From Yponomeuta sedellus (taxonomy: Eukaryota; Arthropoda; Insecta; Lepidoptera; Yponomeutidae): 64,000 bases of DNA. The number at the start of each line of letters is the position of its first letter. Position 1 is the first letter of the stretch. Position numbers and translations under genes: made by a program. A model generated the notes under the pieces. The model saw only the letters and a list, made by a program, of their open reading frames with translations, had not been told where the DNA came from and made no database searches. Location: assembly GCA_934045075.1 (NCBI GenBank), contig OW203730.1:10034692-10098691 (forward strand). Reading direction: 5' to 3'. Below are positions 11,425 to 23,362 of this stretch, one piece after another.

Positions 11425-11995
11425 ATATCATATTATATTATTAATGTCAGCATCTTTTCTTTCTAGGTTACAATAGCAACTGATATCTCGTGCCGATGTG
11501 GAGCTGCACAAATACATCTTTATGAAAATATTATGTATGTCAGGAAAAATATTAGCAACTATAAAACTGCAGGTAGCCAACACAATGTAAATACTAGAAA
11601 TAAACATAAACTTTTGATCCCAAGATTTAGGCTGGCAAAGGTTAATACATCCTTCATGGGGCATTGTATACGCTTCTACAATAAAATCCCTGAAGATATA
11701 TTAAGTTCGACTTAAGCGCGGTTCAAAAAATGTGTAAAGTACACTTTGTGCCAAAAGAGCTACTATAATGTTAAAGATTATTTAGATGACAATGATGTCT
11801 GGAATTCAAGCATATGAAATTCACGAGTTTTGTAGAATCTGTGTAAATTCTGTTAATTAAGGAATTTGGAAAGACTGAGTTTGGAGTTTTTTTGTCCATT
11901 TTTTCTCCAAAACGATCCAGATTTTGAAATGGACACCTAGTTTGACTTGTAACGTTCATTAAGCCGCAGTATCTGCGCTACTTTGAATAAAACCT
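11425..11995 (+). pseudogene. Jockey/CR1-type LINE ORF2 C-terminus and 3' UTR
   Basis: A 60-codon open stretch (11533-11715) reads like the C-terminal tail of Jockey/CR1-type ORF2 proteins: YVRKNI, NTRNKHKLLIPRFRL, then CIRFYNKIPEDI. Reverse transcriptase and endonuclease are absent. A stop at 11713 is followed by further plausible C-terminal codons, so the reading frame is decayed. The 3' UTR ends CTACTTTGAATAAAACC with a TTTCA tail near 11995. A more decayed copy of the coding part lies at 49602-49870 and of the 3' end at 54235-54303 (minus). These LINEs encode enzymes for target-primed reverse transcription; this copy is inactive. Confidence 0.65.
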
Positions 11996-12892
11996 TTTCA
12001 TTTCATTTCATATGTCTGCTCTAAAGCTTCACAGTGCAGCCTGCAGGATCTCATGAAGGTATCGCCCTGCGCAATTGTAGAGGCGCGGTTTCGGCAGCGA
12101 CATGTGTGAGGAGGAGTTGAGGTTTTTGACACGACAGAATAAGAAGAAGTTAGGAAGTAATGATATAGAACAAAGTGACGTAGCGACGGAGAAATGAACC
12201 TTTCGTGTCTTTTCATTCTGCATCGAGCGCTCTAAATCACGAAATCAAATAAACGGGAGAGTTGAACAACAAATATCATGAAACATACCTACGTCGTAAG
12301 ATGCTTCAGAAATCATTCCTTTATTCCTCCGAGGTTATCAGGGATTCCTTCTCTAGTTTATTTGAGGCGCAAGGTCATTGTATAATCTTTGTATAACAAT
12401 TATTACGTAAAATTATTTTATTTGCTTAAACACTTCACTTCTTCAACATTTTAAATCACATAAATAACCAAATGAATACTATTCATAAGTCATGGCTTTC
12501 GTTATATTTTCATAACCACACCTTTTACTTATTAAAAGTATGTAGCTTAAATGGCAGCATCTCATAGTATTTTTTTTATAATTAAAGTTTTTCGCTCAAA
12601 AGGCAAAATGTTTTCAACAAAATCTCAAATCTTAATTACTAGCAAAATGGTTATTTCGAATCTTCTTTTTAAATTAACTGTAGAATAACCCCTTTCCAGA
12701 AATATATGAAATAGGCCACCATCCTTTATTCCACTTATATTCTCAAGCAAATTCAATTTCAAAATCAGTGTGTTCCGACGCCAAAGCGCGGCCAGGTCCT
12801 TTGACGCGAGCATGTCTAGTCCGTTTGTGTACAATTTATCTAGACTAACACTAACACACTCTAGAGGCTTATAGTAAGCAATACAGAATAAA
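11996..12892. other. no recognisable feature
   Basis: Short open stretches (up to 72 codons, 11998-12216 minus; 12625-12834 minus) without motifs. No repeat shared inside the window. Confidence 0.5.
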
Positions 12893-13224
12893 CGCTCGTA
12901 GCCTAGTCAAACCGAGTGACTGGAATCGGACACTTAAATTATGCAAAAACAGGCGCGGTCAGGTGCAAGATGTGGACCATCCCATAACATTTTTTGAGAA
13001 CGTTTCCGTACTTCGCGACGCACTTTAAGCCGTTGAGGCCACCTGCCATGTAATGATAGTCGTTAAGTTTGAGACCTTATGGAGGGCTTGATAACTTCTA
13101 ACAGTAAAGACCGCCACTGTCTTGAAATCCTCCACCAACCGGGTCTTGGCCCCCGTGGTGGACTATGGCCGACCCTTCCTGCGATTAAATAACAGCAGTG
13201 GGAACATTTAATGGTTGATATCGA
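12893..13224 (+). mobile_element. 5S-SINE, full-length but diverged
   Basis: Complete architecture with 5S-like A-box region (CAGGCGCGGTCAGGT), a mutated C box (GATGTGGACCATCCC), the body hairpin and end GGTTGATATCG. Numerous substitutions against the copy at 52461-52816 make it an old insertion. Confidence 0.78.
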
Positions 13225-14104
13225 CATAAAAAAAATGCCAGTATAGCGGAATTACACGCTGCGCAACGTAATGCGTCATGGAATTATGTAATTTGGTAAC
13301 AGCGTTATTTCTAAAATACGCAATTCCTGAACAATGGCTTTTTGAGTTTGTTTTCTTTTTATAATTTGTCACAATTTTTCAGCTTTCTACTCTTAGTGGC
13401 TCTGTTTAGTATATAATTCTTAGAACAGTATTTCACATAGCCATTATTCTGTGTAAGACAATGATATACTGAAGGCTGCAACAATAGTAGAAGTAAGGCA
13501 TATGTAACGCGCATCGCAAAAGATTTTGTAAACAATACTCTTAATTACAATGACAAGGCATAAAAATCTAGGAAAACCCCACTCTCCTAGAATAAAAGTG
13601 TTTGCATGATTTTTCGGTAATTGTACATTTTGAAAAAATAACTGTGTTATGTTGATGCCATTGTAACTTATCGTCCACATACGTTATATTAATTCAAAAA
13701 CCTTTTCAAGAGGATAAATTTTCGATCGGTTCACATACGTGAGATCCCGGACTCGAAATCCCAGCATCAATCATGTATTTTCTTGAAGTTACTATATATA
13801 TTCGTCAATTCGTAATTAAATTACAACTCGCGAGCTGTGAAAGAAAACATTTCAAGGTAACCAGAGTGTCTGTGGTTGTTGTGAAACCCAAATTCTAAGT
13901 GACTTGCGTCTGGGATTTCGCATATAGTCTGAAGTGTTACCTACGATGTTGTTTAAACAAACTTGAGAAGTAGAAAGTAAATGCCTTTCACATCATGTTA
14001 TACTCGTATTATTATGCTAATATGAGAAAGAGGCACTTACGTATTGTCTTCGTTAAGAATTTTGAACGAATTCTTTATTTTAACTAAGTATTTGGTAGCT
14101 GTCA
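13225..14104. other. AT-rich DNA, nothing clear
   Basis: No open frame beyond 78 codons and no motif. 13835-13930 weakly resembles the D-family SINE body (GTGAAAGAAAACAT). Confidence 0.45.
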
Positions 14105-14270
14105 TGATGTTATAGGTGCTGGGCAAGCCTACACCATCTATATAAAATAAAATCATGTTCCAGGCACTACATCGTCGGAGTGGTCCCTTCACCTATCTAG
14201 TGTGAGTGAAGATACCACTGGACGCTTTATAAATCATCTCATTAAGTAGATGCAAAAAGGCCAATATTGC
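14105..14270 (+). repeat. D-family SINE, 3' part
   Basis: Shares ATAGGTGCTGGGCAAGCCTA, CACTACATCGTCGGAGTGG, AGTGAAGATACCACTGGACG and the AAAAAGGCCAATATT end with the full copy at 35419-35830. The tRNA-like head is missing. Confidence 0.75.
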
Positions 14271-15231
14271 ATTATATATTTGGCAAAATTATTTCCAGTT
14301 GATCCATAATCGAATCCTATTGATATTTATAACGTAGAAACTGCTAAGAAAAAAACGCGGTATATTTTTTTTATTAACGTGCCGGTTTCGTTCTTACTGG
14401 GGGTTGCCATGCATTTGTAAAAATTGCAACATTCTGTGCTTACATGATGGCCTTGCCCGTTACTATGGCAACCATAGTGGTTAACATAATCACTTGTCCT
14501 GGTCCCAAACTTGCACAGGGTATGCTAGTTTGGGATCAGAGTACCTTGATTATGTAACTTTCAACTTACACATCTGTGAAAGCGCAATGTTTACGTAGCT
14601 CAGACGTATAGATATGAGTAGTAATATTTGTCCCACATAGTGGAAACTGCGGTTTCAGTGCGGTTTGCATTTAACAAACACATTCAGCGAACAGAATGGT
14701 CAACATTCTTTGTGTTGAAATAAATTGGCCTGATTGATTGAGTGGATATCTGTTAGATGCCAATGATACTGAGACACAAAATTGTACGATAAAGTCCAAT
14801 AGATATTTCGATCAAAATATCAAGGATGGTCAACACTAATAACCAAGCGATTATTCTGTCGCATTTATTTCGCAAGAGCAGAGTAGTCAAAGTCCAACTA
14901 ACAAGTAAGTTACTACAATGGAAACTGCTCTGCCCAACCGCACTATTGAGAGTTCGTTGAACAAATCGTGGAGTTAGTTTACAGATTGAAGGCAATATTT
15001 CCCTCGTCGCATGTTAGACTTGATTGTACTTGTTATTTATTTAAAGGTATCAACTAGTAATAATATACTTAAGGGAATTGATGGCCTGTTGAAGACCTGT
15101 TTCGCTTAGAAAGAAACAAAGAATAATATGCGAGATTACGACCAACCTTCATTAGTGGTGTATATAAAGTATTTTCTAAGGTTAACACGAGCACTAAACA
15201 TAATAAAAACTGTATTTACAGGTACTGCACG
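14271..15231. other. probable old retroposon material, unassigned
   Basis: 14480-14540 (CACTTGTCCTGGTCCCAAAC) recurs at 36328-36360, so this is repeat-derived. No gene signal. Confidence 0.45.
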
Positions 15232-15305
15232 GCACTTTTTCAAGTACCGTGGTCTCGGAAGACTCTCGGAGTCTTCCGCCGAGACCACGGTACTTGAAAA
15301 AGTGC
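15232..15305. repeat. 34-bp-arm hairpin
   Basis: Arm 15232-15265 (starts GCACTTTTTCAAGTACCGTG) pairs with 15269-15305, leaving a 3-base loop and a 3-base bulge. The pairing is otherwise exact. Candidate foldback element or hairpin RNA source. Confidence 0.85.
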
Positions 15306-15441
15306 TGAAAGGTGGAAAATTGTAAAAAAATGTAAAATTGAACGAGTAAAATCCGTGTTAATACAGTTTTATGGTGTATAGTAAGTAATTATTCTGATCA
15401 AAACCTGTTGGATTTGGTATTTTGATGAAAACATGAGTTGC

Positions 15442-15695
15442 TGTGTGGTGTCGGCCTAGGAGAATAGCACCAACCCAATTCTTTCCGCGGGTGTCGTAAA
15501 AGGCGACTAAGGGACACGAACCGGGGGTGGGCAGCAGCGCCCCCTGCAGTACAATTCCACCGAACTGCGATCCCCAACCCGCATGCCCAGCGTGGGGATT
15601 ATGGGCATTACCCCCGATGATAGCACAATGTGGCGGTCGTTAGGGGAGGGCTATGTCCAGCAGTGGACTAGTATAGCCTGACGAAGACGAAGACG
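15442..15695 (+). mobile_element. SINE-like element with RTE-type LINE 3' end
   Basis: GC-rich body (GTGTCGTAAAAGGCGACTAA, GTGGGCAGCAGCGCCCC, then CCCAACCCGCATGCCC) fused to the RTE end GGGGAGGGCTATGTCCAG...TATAGCCTGACGAAGACGA. The 3' block equals the end of the decayed RTE LINEs at 16356 and 37866, while the 5' body differs, as expected of a non-autonomous element borrowing a LINE recognition tail. Confidence 0.65.
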
Positions 15696-16355
15696 AAGAT
15701 GAGATCTAAGATGAAATCTACGCATGCGATGTATCTATCTGATGGCCATTGAAGAGTGCGGGGAGAGCCTTTTTACCAATGGTACATTCGATACCTGGTG
15801 ACGCCCTCTGTATTGTTTATTTCGCAACTCAAAAGAGTGTAGGGTCGAATTGCACCACATCTATCTGATAGCCCCATCAACCTTTCTATCTCTGGGTAAG
15901 CTCTAACCCGTAAATAAGTGTAAAAACGTCTTGCACCAATGACATTTTCAGAACTATCCATACACAAATTGAGTGACTGACAACCTTGCCGATCCGATGT
16001 TTATCTTTGGATAAGTATTTTCTGTGTTGTTCCACAATTGAAGATTTTATTAATAACATCGCTAACGTATAGGATGGCTAACAATGAAAATTTAATCTAT
16101 CTCTAACTAATATTATCTAATAAATTCGCGTTTTGGATAGCTCATTAGGTTTATTTCATGAACGCTGTGTTTGATTCGTTAAATCTATGTTTTAATTGCT
16201 TTTAGGTATTTCACTTAGAAAACCGAAAGTGCACTTCAATACACGCTAAAATCTAGGTGATTTGAACACTGCAGTTACTTACGTAATTTGTAATTAAAAA
16301 GGCTAGGTATATATTAAGTTTATTACTTTTAAGTATAATCGTAAAATAAAAAAAA
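15696..16355. other. no recognisable feature
   Basis: AT-rich, nothing gene-like beyond a 64-codon open stretch at 15773-15967 (minus) without motifs. Confidence 0.5.
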
Positions 16356-16535
16356 TCGTCGTCAGGCTATACTAGTCCACTGCTGGACATAGCCCTCCCC
16401 TAATGAGTGCCTTAGCATCCTGCCTTCAGTTTGCGGCATCCAGCATCTGCCTGCAGTTTTTCGCATATCGTCATCCCACCCAGTCGGAGGGCATTCTCAC
16501 TTTGCCATGTTGTGGTCACCACTCAAGAACACGAA
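16356..16535 (-). pseudogene. RTE-type LINE ORF2 3' end
   Basis: Read on the minus strand this gives broken pieces of the ORF2 C-terminus seen at 37866-38128, including a PSDWVG-like piece of the usual GRPPTRW region, and ends with GGGGAGGGCTATGTCCAG. Several stops; no catalytic domain left. Confidence 0.65.
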
Positions 16536-16619
16536 AATAAAAAAGAATTGAAAAATCTTGTTTCAAGTTAAGAAATCTTTTTCAAAAGAAAGATTGTTTA
16601 GTATTGTTATTGCCCATAA

Positions 16620-17103
16620 TTATATCGTACCGCAGTCTGTGACGCTCGTGGGGTAGCACCTGGCACAGACTGAAAATCAGCGCTGAAAGCTTGTCCATTA
16701 TCATATTACTGAGTTAGCCATTTATAGCAGCAGTGATACGCCGTGACCTTTCGTTTTTCTTCGTTTTTGTTTTGTTTTTTGTGAATGTTTAGTTAAGTAA
16801 TTTGTTTTAAGTTTGTTACTGTGGCGTGTGCACTGTTTCTGTAATGTGTTTTGAAATTTTTAATCACAAGTAATAAGATAAGCACTCTTATACAAAGACA
16901 CACAAACACAAACACACATATACACACACAAACACACCCTCACACACACACTGATTCACTTAATCTTTTATTATTGTAAATAAATGCTAAGACACCTATG
17001 TAAATCTATATTTAGAGCGTTAGTACCCACGACACAGGTTATGCCTAGTGTGGGTGCTACTATATATTGTAATGGAAATTGACTTCTGTTCAATAAAGTT
17101 TAT
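16620..17103 (+). repeat. LINE 3' UTR remnant that seeds the TTTA array
   Basis: Contains GGCACAGACTGAAAATCAGC near 16660 and, at 17015-17065, CCCACGACACAGGTTATGCC then TAGTGTGGGTGC. The latter matches the 3' UTR of the LINE at 41954-44556 (CCCACGATACAGGATTTACC, TAGTGTGGGGCCC). It ends TTCAATAAAGTTTATTTTA, running without a break into the tetranucleotide array. A CA-rich stretch lies at 16900-16950. Confidence 0.6.
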
Positions 17104-18404
<1,301 letters not shown>

Positions 18405-18579
18405 AATAAATGTTTTTCTTCTTTTTCTTCTTCAGAAAGTTAAGAAATCTCGGGAACAATTAGTACCGCCTCTCCCTCTATCCGAACAATGACCCGCGCA
18501 CCTGCAGCACGCCCGCACCGCTCTGGATGGCAACTAATGGTTCTCATAGATTCGAGTTTGTATCTATTCTAGATATGCA

Positions 18580-18892
18580 CTCGGATGCTGTAGTGCCTGG
18601 GAAACGGTTTTATAGATTGTGTAGGCTTGCCCAGCACCATCCTGACAGCTTAGTCGGCCTAGCACAGAGGAAAGTGGACACAGTCAATACGTGCGGAGGC
18701 ACTCAAACCGCGGGTTTCGTCACGATGTTTTCCTTCACAGTTCGCGTGTGGTAATGCGACTGCAAATTCGCAAATGTACGTAACTTTTACATTAAACAAA
18801 GTCATTGGTACATGCCCGCATTGGGGATCGAACCTGGGTCTCTCTCTTGCGAGTCCGTTGTTCTACCAGCTGGGCTACCACCGCTCTGTACT
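18580..18892 (-). mobile_element. D-family tRNA-derived SINE
   Basis: On the minus strand: tRNA-like head with A box TAGCCCAGCTGG and B box GGTTCGATCCCC, then CATGTACCAATGACTTTGTT, GTGAAGGAAAACATCGTGAC and the CCTACACAATCTATAAAACC block. It stops before the AAAAAGGCCAATATT tail, so the 3' end is lost. Confidence 0.78.
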
Positions 18893-18989
18893 AAATTATA
18901 CATTATAGTTTTTTGGAACAGGCCCAGGCGGCAGGTAAGGGGTATTACTGTTAATAGGGTTTTTTAATTTAATTTAACCACAAAATTTA

Positions 18990-19175
18990 CATTCAGGCAC
19001 ATACATTGCTTCTGGCACTACACTAGGATACCCTGTGTCGTGGCAATCAGAAACAACGACATCACAAACAATGTGAACATCCAAGACCTGGGGTTTATTT
19101 TTGTCCCTAGCCGGGGTTTGAACCCGCGACCTCTTGCACGGTAGGCAGACGCGCTACCGCTACGCCACAGAGGTC
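18990..19175 (-). mobile_element. E-family tRNA-derived SINE
   Basis: On the minus strand the head GACCTCTGTGGCGTAGCGGT carries an A box, and GGGTTCAAACCCCGGC a B box; then CCCCAGGTCTTGGATGTTCA, GATGTCGTTGTTTCTG and a GATACCCTGTGTCGTGG region in reverse. The same order is seen on the plus strand at 40201-40420. Confidence 0.72.
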
Positions 19176-19291
19176 GCCACAGAGGTGAAACCGCTATTGG
19201 AAATGATCCACCAACAAAGACGCCACAGAGTAATTTGTCGTGTTCGAGCGTGGTGTTTGGTCACGCCCGCCACACCTGGAACAGGGAAGCA

Positions 19292-19556
19292 CATCGCACC
19301 CTCAGAACGAAAGAGGCCTAAGTCAAAAAATAGTTTAAATACTCAAAAAATTCTCAAAAAATTGAGTACCTAACAATCATAGAGAGACATAAAAAGGTAT
19401 GCTCTATCCGATGAATAGTAAAACAAAGGCACTTATTGTAAAAAAAGAGCATAGCGAATCTTCCGTCCACGGCATACCTTTTTACGACTCTATGATTGTA
19501 ACTCAATTTCACTATTTTTTGACTTAGACCTCTTTCGTTCTGAGGGTGCGACATAT
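19292..19556. mobile_element. foldback MITE
   Basis: Left arm TCGCACCCTCAGAACGAAAG... (19294-19336) is repeated inverted at 19511-19553 with one or two mismatches over 43 bp. Further inner pairing exists (AAAAAGGTATGC/GCATACCTTTTT and ATCATAGAG/CTATGATT). The length of about 260 bp and long terminal inverted repeats fit a miniature DNA transposon; no transposase and no clear target duplication. Confidence 0.75.
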
Positions 19557-20201
19557 CGCAGCTTCGTTGGTACAAGCGCACAACATTTACATTTTGTAAT
19601 TTTACAGGAGAACCATTTTTAATAAAAAACAATCATTCTATGTATTATCCTGCGGCTTTGAATTGCTTCAAAGTGATTATTCTTTGGATGAAATATGAGT
19701 ACTACCCATATATTTGTAAATCGTTTGTAATTGGTCATTTACTTTACAGGTGCATTTTTTTACGATTTTTGTAAGCTGTGCCCTTGTACCTCTAAAGGTG
19801 CGATATTTTTGATTTGACCCATGGAAATATACATAAATATAGTGTTGTAGTCTTTTTTATAGAACTTTTTTGAAAATGTTTCACCGATGTATTTCTTTTT
19901 TGTATATATTTGGTAGATCTGGTATACATTCCTGGTGTACATGCAATAAAGAATATTCTATCTATATATCTATCTAGATCTAAAAATAAGCCAAAGGCTA
20001 ATTAATATGGCCAGTAAATAAAATATCACTAAAACACAGGAAGTCGTAAGAAACACAAGTTCGCGTGTCCTAGGTAATTCGTGGCGATCCATACATTCGT
20101 AATTTGCTTAGCAGTATTTATATGGACGTATGTATGGACCACCACTTCCACCGCCACTGCGTTAGTGTGTGTGTAAAGGATGAAAGACATTAACGCGATT
20201 T
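19557..20201. other. AT-rich DNA with retroposon 3' end
   Basis: 19930-19975 (CCTGGTGTACATGCAATAAA, GAATATTCTATCTAT) matches the 3' end at 36740-36779. Otherwise nothing. Confidence 0.5.
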
Positions 20202-20386
20202 GAGGCACGCGGTTGTTAAGCCATGTCAGAGGCCTCATGGGCGGCTTGATAACTTCTGACAGTAAGGCCCGCCACTGTCTTACAATCCTTCACCAACGCG
20301 GACTTGGCCCCCTTAGCCTTTTTGCGATGCAGGAAGAGACCCGTGCCCCAGTAGTGGGGATATACGAGGGTTGATATCGAGGCACG
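20202..20386 (+). mobile_element. 5S-SINE, 5'-truncated, with 8-bp target duplication
   Basis: Begins inside the body (GTTGTTAAGCCATGTCAGAG) at 20210 and ends GGGTTGATATC at 20378; GAGGCACG flanks it (20202-20209, 20379-20386). Part of the body (the GTGGTGGAGTATGG segment) is deleted. Confidence 0.78.
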
Positions 20387-20680
20387 TGAATTATAAGAAT
20401 ATATAAGTGGAAAAGCCAAGTACAACATCTGTCAACTGTACCAATTGTTGCACTTTTGTTGTTTGTGTTTTCTGTGAAAACCATTTATATTCTATTCGTT
20501 AAATTATTTGCTGTTAGCAACTGAGCATCGACTGCTAACAAAGTGTTCATTAAACACGTTAGTACTATTTGCTCTAAGCAGCTTTTACCTTGTTGTATGC
20601 AGCGATGAACGTGAGCGAATTAATTATTGTTTGGAACAGATCCTGTACTGCTGATGTTCATTTTAGATTTGCTACTTATT

Positions 20681-20940
20681 CGACGGCCTCGGTAGCGCAG
20701 CGGTTTGGCACGCTGACTATAAAGCCGAAGGTCTCAGGGTCGATCCCCGGCCGGGTTAAACTTAGAAACGAACTTTTCTAGTTTGTCTCGGGTCTTGGAT
20801 GTTATCTATGTATTTACTGTATAAAATCTATCGTCGAGTTAGCACCTATAACATAAGTCATTTAGCTGTACTTGGTATAGGGCTAACGATCTGTGCAATA
20901 TAACCATGAATATTTATTTACTTATGTTTATTTGTATTTT
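20681..20940 (+). mobile_element. C-family tRNA-derived SINE
   Basis: Head GGCCTCGGTAGCGCAGCGG (A box), then GGTCGATCCCCGGCCGGGT (B box region), followed by CTAGTTTGTCTCGGGTCTTG, ATCGTCGAGTTAGCACC and ACTTGGTATAGGGCTAACG. The same order occurs on the minus strand at 45303-45543. Pol III-type promoter; mobilised in trans. Confidence 0.78.
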
Positions 20941-22465
20941 TCTTAGCGTCTATACTAAAATAAATTTTTTCAATTCGATTTTATTCATTTGAAACAGAAT
21001 TGACATTCTGTTTCCTGAATGTCAAACTTCAATGTAACATGAAAGTGGAAGCCGCTGCCTTCGGGCCGGAGAAATAAATAGTAGAAATAAAGGCAGCAAG
21101 AAAAAAAAACCCCACTCTGACCATTTGTTCTAAAGTCATCATAAAGCCACCTAATAAGATTCCATGATTGCAATCAACAATTTTAAATGCCAAAGCATTA
21201 GTTAATGGTTTTACAAAAGTAAGGAAAACATAAGTGCTCCGGCCAGACAGATTAAAGCCTTTATTAAACAGTTATCATTTGGAGTCATTCGGTCATCCTG
21301 ACTGAAGGATCAATACGTATTTGAATTAGGTCAATCGAAACACCAGCTTATATTTAACACACGGATTCACCATATCTTGTATGTGTTTCTGAATAATATG
21401 CGAACAAAACAAATGCATACATACTCGATATCGAAAAAGTTTCTGAACATTAATTTTACTTACGTTTTTATTCCTCAGAAACTTGTAAAGTCGACCTTTA
21501 CATGTCTACTCACTAACGTTACGGGCTACTCTGTACTATAACCATCTTTAATTTTTAAAGATAAGATCTTGAAATGTATTGTTAAAACTATATTATGCCT
21601 ATTTTAAATTCCTTAAGGGTTAGCTGTAGCTTAATGGTTACGTACCCAATTCTACTATATCCACTCCATCGGAAGGTTGTCTGGAAGAGATTGGTCTTAA
21701 AAATAAGACCGCCATTTGCATAACATTAATAACATTTAAGAAATCATGGTTGTATTATTTTTATATTTTAATACAACACGTCTTCTATCTATTTAGCTAT
21801 CTATATTTTATAAGCTGTGATATGTTTTAGTTTTAGTTAAGATGTAATAGTGATTGTTGTGGGCGCCTGTTAAAGGGATGCATATAAGACTTATAATTGT
21901 AAAAGTGCTGCAATATCTGTATTATGCATTCAGTTGGTGCTCCTTTGGATCTGCTGTTGCCTGTACTTTTGAGTCTAGAATAATTTTGGTACGCGTATTC
22001 GGAGTTGAGATCGTTAAATTGTAGGTAATGTTCAAGAGTTCTCAAAGCAATCAATATGAACAACCACTTTAGTTTGTAGCTTTGGTTGGAATCCAACGAA
22101 TGTAGAGAAACTGAAAACTTTTAATGCAAAACAAATAACTGGATCCGAAAAACCCTAAACACATCTCTACAAAAATAAAATAGCTATTTAAGAAGAGTAA
22201 ATATTATCCTCGGAGAAAATCCTGTAAAATAAAAGTGTTCAGACACTTTTTCAGTAACAGATTATACTCAGGTTATTGACAGGTCACTGTAAAAAAATAC
22301 TTCACAAAGTGACCTTTGTGACGTTTTTTTATTTATTAATTAATTGACTTGTGGTCTTCCGTTTAACATGTTTTAGTGCTAAAAGTAAGATTTCTAGAAG
22401 GCAACATTTCTGGTGAAGATAGCTAATTAATTGATCGTGGCTTACCGACCAACTATGAGCGTGCT
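20941..22465. other. mostly unassigned; one LINE-end relic
   Basis: 21672-21720 (GGTTGTCTGGAAGAGATTGG, then AAGACCGCC) resembles the LINE/SINE 3' segment at 36659-36710. The rest is AT-rich without motifs; the 87-codon open stretch at 21833-22096 (minus) is not convincing. Confidence 0.5.
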
Positions 22466-23172
22466 TTTTTAACCGACTTCAAAAAAGGAGGAAGTTATCA
22501 ATTCGACGCGTATATTACTTTTTTATTTTTTGACTATGTTTTCGCATAACTTCATCAAAACTTAACCGATTTCGATGATTTTTTTTTGTTTAATTAGGTA
22601 TAGCGTCTCATTGGTTCCATTTTAATTTGGTGAAGATCTGACAAAGACTTTCAGAGTTGGAGAACAGAACTCTTCAATGGACAGTAGCAAATACGGCCTA
22701 GTGATCCCTATCCATTAGTAATACGCATGTTTTCTAAGATATTACGTAAAATTGGTCTCAGGGTAATATGGTGAGATTCTGATGATGAATGTCAAAGATG
22801 AAAATTGAAAATATCAGCAAAAAATTTAGTTAAGTTTTGATGTTACAAACACTGTTCATCAAATACTTTCATTCAGTAACTCTTTTTCTGATGTCTGGTG
22901 GACATTGTTTCGAAGATCATCATCTCGAATGTCGGTCTTGAGAGGTTCTAAGCTTCTTTTCTAGATATAAATATGCCGTTTTCACATAATTATTTAATTT
23001 CACTGTCATTTTCTATAGCCAAAGATTTGGACGTCTGATGATGACCAGCTCAAAAAAACCCAGATCTAGGGCACCGTTGCACCTAGAAACCCTTAGTTAA
23101 AGTTGGAATGTATAGTTTTATTGACACTTGCTACTATTCTGGATAGAAATATGCCTTTTCACTAAAGTATTT
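22466..23172. repeat. older interspersed repeat hosting the BEL insertion, left part
   Basis: Starts with AACCGACTTCAAAAAAGGAG, a motif I associate with dispersed repeats of lepidopteran genomes. 22915-23172 contains near-duplicate units (AATATGCCGTTTTCAC, CAGATCTAGGGCACCGTTGC, CTCGAATGTCGGTC) that resume at 28331, showing one repeat split by the retrotransposon. Confidence 0.65.
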
Positions 23173-23332
23173 TGAAAAAGATGACGAAAAATGAAATACC
23201 GAGAGCTCTTGTATGTACCACGTTTACTTTGTCACTGAAAATATTTACAATTGTTTTAGAACACTAGAATTTGACCAATATTTGAATTTAAACTAAAACC
23301 AAAGAGAAAGAAGGCGGTGTCGGTCGCCAACA
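23173..23332 (-). repeat. 3' LTR of the BEL element
   Basis: 160 bp, identical to the 5' LTR except for one G/C difference. On the coding strand it starts TGTTGGCGACC and ends ATCTTTTTCA. Confidence 0.95.
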
Positions 23333-23342
23333 TGGCCCCCGA
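23333..23342 (-). promoter_or_regulatory. polypurine tract of the BEL element
   Basis: Directly before the 3' LTR the coding strand reads CGGGGGCCA, a short purine-rich run in the position of the plus-strand primer. It is short and contains two C, so the assignment rests mainly on position. Confidence 0.5.
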
Positions 23343-23362
23343 CGGTGTGAAGCACCAAATAC

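Noticed and set aside
16900..16950. CA-rich stretch as regulatory Z-DNA element
   Set aside because: Short imperfect CA/ACAC run inside a LINE 3' UTR remnant; nothing supports a function.
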